Positions 1-5,036 of a stretch of DNA of 11,152 nt are shown here, in pieces. Source of the DNA: Blautia sp. Its GTDB lineage: Bacteria; Bacillota; Clostridia; Lachnospirales; Lachnospiraceae. Each line of letters begins with the position of its first letter. Positions within the stretch are counted from its first letter, which is position 1. The stretch is from contig JAFWDX010000225.1 in NCBI GenBank assembly GCA_017515945.1, positions 1-11,152 on the forward strand, read 5' to 3'. Made by a program: the position numbers and the translations under genes. The notes below the pieces were generated by a model that did not search any database, was not told the DNA's origin, and saw nothing but the letters and a program-made list of their open reading frames with translations.

Positions 1-801
1 AGCATGCGCTTCACCGGGCAGACATTTATCGGCTTTCTTTCCGGCAAGATCCTGGATTCGGCGATCATCGGAGTGATCTGTTATATCGTCTGCTATGTGC
101 TGAACATGCCCTACACGATCCTGGTCAGTGTGATCATCGGAGTGACCAATATCATTCCCTTTTTCGGCCCATTTCTGGGAGCAATCCCGTGTCTGTTCCT
201 CATATTGCTGGTCAATCCGATCCAGAGCCTGCAGTTTCTCATATTCATCCTGATCCTGCAGCAGTTTGACGGCAATATCCTCGGGCCTAAGATCATCGGA
301 GATTCTACAGGTCTGTCCAGCTTTCTGGTCATTGTTGCGATCATGTTCGGCGGGGGCTTTTTCGGCTTTGCCGGTATGCTGCTCGGAGTACCCGCATTCG
401 CGGTCCTCAACAGCGCACTGGAGTATCTGACGAACCGCGCTCTGAGAAATAAAAAGCTGCCCTGCGATCAGGACAGCTTTACAGATATGGATTGTCTGGA
501 TCCGGATTCCGGAAAGCCCATGCCCATGGGGCCTGACAGTATCGTACGCAGGCCTTCCGGTAAGCCTGTACGCCGCAAATCGCCGATCAGTGTCGCATTT
601 ATGAAAGTATGGGATGCACTGACACTGATGCTGGTTTCACTGATACGCTATGGGATCAATCTGATCAGGCTGGGTTATGCCCGGATCAGGGAGTGGGTCA
701 CCAGACCCAGAGGTGCGGCGGCCAGAGAAGATCCTGACCGTGTACAGCCGACCCTGCGGGAGCGTATTGCCGCATTTCTGCAGTTTTTCTCTAAAAAATA
801 A
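1..801 (+). CDS. AI-2E/PerM-family membrane transporter, C-terminal part (5' end outside window)
   Basis: This is the C-terminal half of a polytopic membrane protein of the AI-2E transporter (PerM/YtqA-like) family, whose members are proposed exporters of autoinducer-2 or other small molecules; the substrate here cannot be told. The frame is open from base 1 and the ATG at 4 sits inside conserved family sequence, so the gene begins upstream of the window. Visible family features are the GKILDSAIIG stretch, then the IPFFGPFLGAIP segment, then QQFDGNILGPKIIGDSTGLS, and the final membrane segment with GFAGMLLGVPAFAVL. After the last membrane segment (about residue 140) comes a tail of roughly 125 residues, polar and rich in Arg/Pro/Asp. 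It contains one amphipathic stretch (about 195-230) that may lie on the membrane. The stop is TAA at 799-801, 11 bp from the convergent recombinase. The family call is firm; the substrate is unknown. Confidence 0.9.
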   Translation, partial: SMRFTGQTFIGFLSGKILDSAIIGVICYIVCYVLNMPYTILVSVIIGVTNIIPFFGPFLGAIPCLFLILLVNPIQSLQFLIFILILQQFDGNILGPKIIGDSTGLSSFLVIVAIMFGGGFFGFAGMLLGVPAFAVLNSALEYLTNRALRNKKLPCDQDSFTDMDCLDPDSGKPMPMGPDSIVRRPSGKPVRRKSPISVAFMKVWDALTLMLVSLIRYGINLIRLGYARIREWVTRPRGAAAREDPDRVQPTLRERIAAFLQFFSKK

Positions 802-812
802 CGATAAGCAGT

Positions 813-1868
813 TCATACATCTCTGAGCTTTACGGCGCCGGCGGCCAGCCGCCGGCGTTCGTTGCCCAGATCCGCATAATGTTTTTTGGTCGTATTGACG
901 TCTTTATGCCCCAGAACATCCGCTACCAGGTAGATATCCCCGGTCTCCTGATACAGCGCCGTGCCGTAAGTGCTGCGGAGCTTATGAGGAGTGATCTTTT
1001 TGGCGGTGGTGACTTCGCTGGCATATTTTTTTACCAGATTTTCTACAGCGCCTACGCCCATGCGCTTCCTCTGCGTGGAGAAGAAGAGTGCATGCTCATG
1101 ACCGGCAACGGGCGTGATCCCCTGACGCACAGCCAGGTAGTCTTTCAGCGCTTTTTCCACCTCTGACCCGAAATATACAACCATCTGGTTTCCGCCCTTA
1201 CGCGTCACGGTGATCCCATTGTTCTTGAAATCCACATCCTCAATATCCAGTCCGACACATTCGGATACGCGGATTCCTGTCCCGAGCAGGAGTGTGACCA
1301 GGGCCAGATCCCGTTCTCTGGTCTTTTCATAATAGGCTCTGCGCTGGCCGCTCAGACTGTCCCCGCCATGTTCAATATGATCCAGCAGCATAACGACTTC
1401 ATCCGTATCCAGGCGGATGATGCTTTTCTGGTGTATTTTAGGCATATCGATCAGGACAGTCGGATTTGTCCGGATCTGTTCCCTGCGGAAATAATAGGCA
1501 TAAAAACTGCGCAATGCGGATATTTTTCTTTTAAGGCCTCGTTCGCCATTGGTCTCGAGGCGGTCCCCGTTGTTGTATACCTTGAGGTATTCTTCATATT
1601 CCTCCAGGTCCATGGCTTTTACCTGATCCAGGATGTCAACGGTCAGATCCTTCATGGTTTTGTCCTTCAGAGACGGGTTCTGACTAAGCAGAAATTCGAA
1701 GAATATCCGGATATCGTAAGCATAAGAGATCCTGGTACGGGTCGTCGTCGTCGCATCGATCGAACGGAAATAATCCTTGCAGAAATCCGGCATGGTGGCC
1801 AGGACCTCACGCAGACGGATCGTATCGTCGATGGCTGTCTGTTCATGATATGTGATTCTGTTTTTCAT
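813..1868 (-). CDS. Xer-type tyrosine recombinase, XerS-like (351 aa)
   Basis: A tyrosine site-specific recombinase of the lambda-integrase/Xer family, acting on DNA by a 3'-phosphotyrosine intermediate. All catalytic residues are visible, numbering from the chosen start: Arg200 (GTGIRVSE), Lys224 (TRKGG), His295 and Arg298 (TPHKLRST), His321 (LGHKD) and nucleophile Tyr331. Residues 10-130 form a SAM-like core-binding domain. Length, the N-terminal MPDFCKDYFRS stretch and the QRKRMGVGAVENLVKKYA block recall streptococcal XerS, a single Xer that resolves chromosome dimers at its own dif. An integrase of a decayed element is the alternative. I chose ATG 1868 over a possible upstream start at 2021: it has an AAGGAA site (1879-1884) at 10 nt, and the upstream 51 codons overlap a decayed acetyltransferase tail on the other strand. 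It converges on the AI-2E gene; no excisionase or phage gene is adjacent. Confidence 0.88.
   Translation of the reverse strand: MKNRITYHEQTAIDDTIRLREVLATMPDFCKDYFRSIDATTTTRTRISYAYDIRIFFEFLLSQNPSLKDKTMKDLTVDILDQVKAMDLEEYEEYLKVYNNGDRLETNGERGLKRKISALRSFYAYYFRREQIRTNPTVLIDMPKIHQKSIIRLDTDEVVMLLDHIEHGGDSLSGQRRAYYEKTRERDLALVTLLLGTGIRVSECVGLDIEDVDFKNNGITVTRKGGNQMVVYFGSEVEKALKDYLAVRQGITPVAGHEHALFFSTQRKRMGVGAVENLVKKYASEVTTAKKITPHKLRSTYGTALYQETGDIYLVADVLGHKDVNTTKKHYADLGNERRRLAAGAVKLRDV
836..857. repeat. GC-only hairpin inside the 3' end of the recombinase gene
   Basis: Bases 836-844 and 849-857 are exact complements, nine G/C pairs around a four-base CCAG loop. It lies in the last 15 codons of the recombinase gene (encoding part of RRRLAAGA), opposite the convergent AI-2E gene end. 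No T-run follows on either strand, so it does not meet the intrinsic terminator pattern. It might still slow polymerase or protect 3' ends where the two transcripts converge. Confidence 0.45.
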
Positions 1869-1919
1869 ATCTATAAAATTCCTTAATTTCCATTTGTTTG
1901 ATCGCGCGGGTTTATACCG

Positions 1920-1925
1920 ATTATA
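1920..1925 (-). promoter_or_regulatory. Possible -10 box for the recombinase gene
   Basis: On the minus strand the hexamer is a perfect TATAAT, placing a start near 1912 and a leader of about 44 nt before the recombinase ATG at 1868. At 17-18 bp upstream there is no good -35 match; a TTTACA lies 20 bp away, which is too far for a standard promoter. The site lies inside the decayed acetyltransferase fragment, so the match may be chance. Confidence 0.3.
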
Positions 1926-2023
1926 GCTGAAAAGGTTGGAAAAGCTGTAAATGCAAGGTATTGGCTGAAGTGTATCCTGAAAGCACTCTCTATCTATATG
2001 AAAAACTCGGGTTTGTCGCATAG
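1920..2023 (+). pseudogene. Remnant of a GNAT-family acetyltransferase C-terminus
   Basis: Reading the plus strand from 1967 gives EVYPESTLYLYEKLGFVA and then TAG at 2021-2023. This is the typical end of a GNAT N-acetyltransferase: the strand-then-helix region with xLYxKLGF near the acetyl-CoA site. Just upstream, in the next frame, 1920-1964 reads IIAEKVGKAVNARYW, which fits the helix preceding that strand in the same fold. One frameshift around 1959-1967 therefore joins them. Stops at 1899 and 1928 in the two frames close the reading frames upstream. Nothing resembling the acetyl-CoA pyrophosphate loop (Q/RxxGxG/A) or the N-terminal half remains: the DNA to the left is the recombinase gene. 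I read this as a truncated, frameshifted relic, perhaps cut when neighbouring DNA was inserted or deleted. It is short, so the family assignment rests on about 35 residues. Confidence 0.6.
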
Positions 2024-2044
2024 ATATGTTGCTATTTTAATGGC

Positions 2045-2110
2045 GAGTCAGGGGGACAGGTTCCTTGACTCGCACAAATGTGTGAGTCAAGGAACCTGTC
2101 CCCCTGACTC
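2045..2110. repeat. 66-bp near-perfect inverted repeat (REP/BIME-like hairpin)
   Basis: Arms at 2045-2071 and 2084-2110 are exact reverse complements over 27 bp. The stem continues through a G-T wobble (2072/2083) and four more pairs (2073-2076 with 2079-2082), leaving a two-base centre, so almost every base is paired. Each arm also begins with GAGTCA and ends with TGACTC, so each can fold on its own into a small hairpin around a GGGGGACAGGTTCC core. The element is thus two head-to-head copies of a smaller palindromic unit, the arrangement seen in REP/BIME elements. From memory, GGGGACAGGTTCC-type hairpins occur in many Firmicutes near IS200-like REP-associated (Y1) transposases; no transposase is present here. 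The minus-strand transcript of the P-loop gene would read through it, but no T-tract follows on either strand, so it is not a standard terminator. Confidence 0.85.
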
Positions 2111-2129
2111 ACCCCTGCTAAGAATGTTT

Positions 2130-2144
2130 GGGGGCCTGACCCCC
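2130..2144. repeat. Small G5/C5 hairpin next to the large inverted repeat
   Basis: GGGGG (2130-2134) and CCCCC (2140-2144) are separated by five bases, CCTGA. No T-run follows on either strand. The GGGGTCAGGCCCC core (minus strand) resembles another motif that I recall in REP-like repeats, and it lies 20 bp from the 66-bp palindrome. It may therefore be a second, degraded unit of the same repeat cluster. The bases 2145-2176 up to the P-loop gene stop show nothing further except a C-run at 2165-2171. Confidence 0.5.
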
Positions 2145-2176
2145 GTCAACTTACCGGATGGCCAGCCCCCCTATAA

Positions 2177-2596
2177 TTAAAGAGCTACCGTTATATTGTC
2201 ATGCAGAACTTCGGGAATATCATCCTTGTCCAGTGAAATACTGACAATAATGGCTACATTATATGTCTTGCTGATCCTGTCAAGCTGTACCAGGGTGGAT
2301 GTTACGTCAGCATCCTCAAGCTTGGCGACTTTAAGAAAGCTGTCCAGATAAATCGACTCCAGGTCATGGTCCTGGGAAATAATTCCGCAGATAAAGCCGA
2401 CAAACTCATCTGCGTTTTTAAGCGGATAGGCGGATGCGTCGATCAGACGGATCTTATTGTTGAGCTCGTACATGTGCTTGGTGCTCTTGTCAATATAGAC
2501 GATGCTGCCGCTTGCTTCTTTGATTTCGTTATTGACCTTATCCAGCAGTATTTTGGTTTTTCCCTTTCCTTTATTGCCTGTGATCAGTTCAACCAT
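2177..2596 (-). CDS. Small P-loop NTPase of unknown function (139 aa)
   Basis: The protein has a clear Walker A motif, GNKGKGKT at residues 7-14. A hydrophobic strand ends in Asp85 (SIYLD), a likely Walker B, and another strand, VAIIVSISLD, lies at 114-123. That is the minimal RecA/ASCE-like core and little else. I recall close relatives across Lachnospiraceae and other Clostridia, sometimes labelled 'twitching motility protein PilT'. That label is not supported here: the protein is far too short for PilT and lacks its Asp- and His-boxes. The function is unknown. The start is ATG 2596, with an excellent AAGGAGG site (2606-2612) 9 nt upstream. It has its own promoter and leader, so it is probably separate from the elongation operon. 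ATP binding is likely; its partners cannot be inferred from the neighbours. Confidence 0.85.
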   Translation of the reverse strand: MVELITGNKGKGKTKILLDKVNNEIKEASGSIVYIDKSTKHMYELNNKIRLIDASAYPLKNADEFVGFICGIISQDHDLESIYLDSFLKVAKLEDADVTSTLVQLDRISKTYNVAIIVSISLDKDDIPEVLHDNITVAL

Positions 2597-2605
2597 ATTT
2601 TTTTT

Positions 2606-2612
2606 CCTCCTT
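2606..2612 (-). promoter_or_regulatory. Strong Shine-Dalgarno site of the P-loop NTPase gene
   Basis: The minus strand reads AAGGAGG, 9 nt before ATG 2596. It is the best ribosome binding site in the window and fixes the start of this gene. It also argues against the overlapping 64-codon frame at 2589-2783, which would run across it. Confidence 0.8.
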
Positions 2613-2683
2613 AAGGGGTAGGTTATAGTGTTTCCCGCGTTTGACTTTAGGCAGGGTTATCAGACTATTTCTTTTCCTGATAC

Positions 2684-2717
2684 GTAACTGTTCAGTCACA
2701 AGTTCCTTCACAGTTAC
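2684..2717 (-). promoter_or_regulatory. Inverted repeat in the leader of the P-loop NTPase gene
   Basis: GTAACTGT at 2684-2691 and ACAGTTAC at 2710-2717 are exact complements with an 18-base spacer. They lie just inside the predicted transcript (start about 2723). They could form an 8-bp RNA stem in the leader or be a dyad operator of about 34 bp. No T-tract follows, so it does not look like an attenuator terminator. The role is not known. Confidence 0.4.
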
Positions 2718-2729
2718 CCTGTTACTATG

Positions 2730-2758
2730 ATTATAGTTGATTTTGAACAAAAAAACAA
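2730..2758 (-). promoter_or_regulatory. Predicted sigma-A promoter of the P-loop NTPase gene
   Basis: On the minus strand a perfect TATAAT (-10, 2730-2735) lies 17 bp from TTGTTT (-35, 2753-2758; three of six consensus bases). The region is strongly AT-rich compared with its surroundings. The predicted start near 2723 gives a leader of about 127 nt. An AT-rich inverted repeat (ACAAAAA at 2747-2753, TTTTTGT at 2763-2769) overlaps the -35 box and could be an operator, or just base composition. Confidence 0.55.
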
Positions 2759-2794
2759 TGTCTTTTTGTGCGATTATCAACAAAATAATATAAT

Positions 2795-3865
2795 TTATAC
2801 CCCATTGATCTGCATCAGCATGGTATTCATCTGCTCATAGAGCAGTTCCTTGTCCCAGGCTCCCATGACGATGGAGACAAAGGGCTGGCCATAGGCGTTC
2901 TGGGTAAGCAGGGCGAGGCAGTTGCCGGCTTCATCGGTGGTACCGGTCTTGCCGCCAAGGACGGAGACATTTTTGGGCAGGGTCGCCTCTCCAGTCAGGT
3001 AATGATCGGTCGCTTCCAGCCTGGTCTTCATCTCCACTCCGTCCACTCTCGTGTATTCCACCGTGTAGGAACCCATCTGGGAGATCTCTGTGAACTGAGG
3101 ATATTTGGCTGCTTCCTTCAGCAGCAGGTAAATATCATATGGCGTCGTGTAATGATCCGGATCCTGCAGGCCGTGAGGGTTGGTAAAATGAGTCCCTGTA
3201 CAGCCGAGATCCCGGGCATACTGATTCATCATATCGACAAATCCCTGCACAGATCCTCCCACGTGATCCGCGATGGCCATGGCCGCGTCATTGCCGGAGT
3301 ATACGAGCAGACAATGAAGGAGCTGGTTCATGCTCAGCTGGTCTCCTGCCCAGAAGCCGCAGACCTGAGATCCTTCCTCGAGGTTTACATCCTCTTCGCG
3401 GATCGTGACGATATCGTCCAGGTTCCCGTATTCCAGAGCCAGGATGGCTGTCACCAGCTTTGTGATACTGGCCGGATAAACCCTTCTGTACACATCCTTT
3501 GCATACATGACTGATATGTGATCCAGGTCAAAAAGCAGTCCCTGCTGTTCCTGGGGAAGGCTTATCCCATCCCTGGGCACATTTTCATCGACCACACACA
3601 GGTTGGCGGCAAAAGGCTGCGCACGGGGATTGTCTTTTTCCATTACGGTGGCGCTGATCTCCTTTTGCGTGGAATACGAACCGGGAAAACGCCCGCGTCC
3701 GGCTCCCCTCCTCATATAGATCAGGAAACCGGCTATCAGGGACAGCAAAAGCATCAGGAGAACCAGGACGATCGTGAGCCTCGTGCGGCTTTGCCGTCTC
3801 TTTCTCCTGCGCATGGCTGCAGCGTTGTATTTATTCCCGGGTAAAGCCCTTTGTTCCTCCTTCAT
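2795..3865 (-). CDS. D-alanyl-D-alanine carboxypeptidase, N-terminally anchored (356 aa)
   Basis: A serine-type D,D-carboxypeptidase of the S11 (low-molecular-weight PBP, PBP5/DacF) family. It removes the terminal D-Ala from peptidoglycan pentapeptides outside the membrane and so limits crosslinking. The active-site triad of motifs is complete: Ser133-x-x-Lys136 (PASITK), Ser180-Gly-Asn182 (YSGNDAA) and Lys306-Thr-Gly308 (GGKTGTTDEAGN). Residues 1-30 are polar with many Arg/Lys, followed by one hydrophobic helix at about 30-50. This is a membrane anchor with the N-terminus inside rather than a cleaved signal peptide. The sequence stops about 48 residues after KTG, so the PBP5 C-terminal beta domain and terminal amphipathic anchor are absent. 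The ATG overlaps the rodA stop (ATGA), so translation is coupled. It is the last gene of the operon; no T-rich terminator hairpin is evident in the 70 bp downstream. Confidence 0.93.
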   Translation of the reverse strand: MKEEQRALPGNKYNAAAMRRRKRRQSRTRLTIVLVLLMLLLSLIAGFLIYMRRGAGRGRFPGSYSTQKEISATVMEKDNPRAQPFAANLCVVDENVPRDGISLPQEQQGLLFDLDHISVMYAKDVYRRVYPASITKLVTAILALEYGNLDDIVTIREEDVNLEEGSQVCGFWAGDQLSMNQLLHCLLVYSGNDAAMAIADHVGGSVQGFVDMMNQYARDLGCTGTHFTNPHGLQDPDHYTTPYDIYLLLKEAAKYPQFTEISQMGSYTVEYTRVDGVEMKTRLEATDHYLTGEATLPKNVSVLGGKTGTTDEAGNCLALLTQNAYGQPFVSIVMGAWDKELLYEQMNTMLMQINGV

Positions 3866-5022
3866 AGATACTCTTCTTTCCTCTCATATTCTGTCAATTC
3901 AAGTTCCTTTGTGTAGGAACTGCTCTGCAGGCCCACATTCAGCACAAATCCCATGCCTGTAAACAGGGATACGATCGATGTGAGGCCGTAACTGACGAAA
4001 GGCAGCGGCGTCCCTGTGTTCGGGGCGATCCCCGTTGCCACACTGATATTCAGGAAACCCTGAATGGATACGATGCTGGCTATTCCGCAGCACAGGATCT
4101 TTCCGGAGAGGTCCTTTGCCCTCATGCCCATCCGGACGCATTCCAGTGAAATGGCCAGGAGCAGGAGCACAATGAAAGCGCAGCCCACAAAACCGTACTC
4201 CTCTCCCGCTACGGCGAAGATAAAGTCGGTCTGATTCTCAGGAACGAAATTGCCCTCGTTCACCGAGGAAACCTCGTGCTCTTCATTGTGCCTGCGACCG
4301 AGAAGTTCTCCGGCCGCAATAGCCGTCTGGGAGTTGCGCTGCTGCTCAATATTATCGGAATATTCCTCATTCTCCGGATAGAGGAAGGACATGATCCTGT
4401 CTCTCTGATAATCCTTAATCAGCTTCTGATCCGGCTGGACGACGATGCTCAGGAAGATCACGATCGTGGGAATGATGATCAGCACGGCGCCGATGATGAT
4501 CCTGTAGCTGAGCCCTGCGATATAATACAGGATGGCAAACACCATCAGGATCGTCAGGGTGTTTTTCATATCCGGCTGGATATAGATCAGGATCAGCGGG
4601 AACCCCAGCAGGATCACAGAGCGCGCGATCACCTGAAAGGTATTGATCTCGTCCTCATGATCCATGAGATATTTGGCGAAAAAAACGACGATCAAAACCT
4701 TGGACAGTTCCGTGGGCTGAAAGGTCACGAAACCCAGATCGATCCATCTGGCTGCACCGTTCACGCTGTTGCCGAATGCGTAAACGGCCAGGAGCATGAG
4801 GATGTTGAATCCATAGATAAACCACTGGAAATTCAGGATCCAGGAATAGTCGATGAAGGACAGCAGGAGCATGACCGCCACACCCAGGGCAACACCGCCG
4901 AGCTGCCTGTTCCTCAGATCGGACATGGCAATGCCGACCAGCTGTATGCCGAAACCGGACAACAGCAACAGGAACAGGATCAGCCTGAAATTGTAAAAAC
5001 GCAGCTTGTATTGATGTAGCAT
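3862..5022 (-). CDS. rodA: RodA, SEDS-family peptidoglycan glycosyltransferase (386 aa)
   Basis: A polytopic SEDS protein that polymerises lipid II into glycan strands for lateral-wall growth, as partner of the class B PBP encoded just upstream. About ten hydrophobic segments are visible. SEDS landmarks include NGAARWIDLG (88-97), QPTELSK (102-108), QPD (149-151), the NQTDFIFAVAGEE block (263-275) with Asp266 at the position of the catalytic Asp, and GTPLPFVSYG (337-346). The C-terminal tail is charged and cytoplasmic. Context favours RodA over FtsW or SpoVE: it sits among mreBCD and PBP2. Unusual is the big outside loop: after QTAIAAGELLGRR (232-244) come about 18 acidic and polar residues before FVPENQTDF, where most relatives have a shorter glycine-rich stretch. 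The ATG has a GAGGAG site (5033-5038) at 10 nt that overlaps the PBP2 stop; the gap is 14 nt. Confidence 0.93.
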   Translation of the reverse strand: MLHQYKLRFYNFRLILFLLLLSGFGIQLVGIAMSDLRNRQLGGVALGVAVMLLLSFIDYSWILNFQWFIYGFNILMLLAVYAFGNSVNGAARWIDLGFVTFQPTELSKVLIVVFFAKYLMDHEDEINTFQVIARSVILLGFPLILIYIQPDMKNTLTILMVFAILYYIAGLSYRIIIGAVLIIIPTIVIFLSIVVQPDQKLIKDYQRDRIMSFLYPENEEYSDNIEQQRNSQTAIAAGELLGRRHNEEHEVSSVNEGNFVPENQTDFIFAVAGEEYGFVGCAFIVLLLLAISLECVRMGMRAKDLSGKILCCGIASIVSIQGFLNISVATGIAPNTGTPLPFVSYGLTSIVSLFTGMGFVLNVGLQSSSYTKELELTEYERKEEYL

Positions 5023-5036
5023 TTTAACAGAGCTCC

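Noticed and set aside
1890..1935. A dif-like recombination site upstream of the recombinase
   Set aside because: CTATAAT and TTTTC words recall part of the streptococcal site, but the spacing and the second half-site do not fit, and the words are short enough to be chance.
1869..2021. 51-codon N-terminal extension of the recombinase
   Set aside because: The DNA is better explained as a plus-strand acetyltransferase tail; the recombinase family normally starts near the ATG at 1868, which has a ribosome site.
2045..2110. CRISPR repeat
   Set aside because: There is a single palindrome with arms in inverted orientation and no regularly spaced direct repeats or spacers.
2045..2144. Intrinsic terminator for the P-loop NTPase gene
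   Set aside because: Both hairpins are strong, but neither is followed by a T-tract on either strand.
1998..2180. 60-codon plus-strand frame running through the palindrome
   Set aside because: It starts inside the acetyltransferase remnant in the wrong frame and its sequence is mainly translated hairpin repeat.
2177..2596. PilT twitching motility ATPase
   Set aside because: The protein is only 139 aa, with a Walker A motif but none of the Asp- and His-box motifs of PilT, and no pilus genes are nearby.
2589..2783. 64-codon minus-strand reading frame upstream of the P-loop NTPase gene
   Set aside because: It spans the predicted promoter, leader inverted repeat and Shine-Dalgarno site of that gene, has no ribosome site of its own, and its translation resembles no protein; composition is that of AT-rich intergenic DNA.
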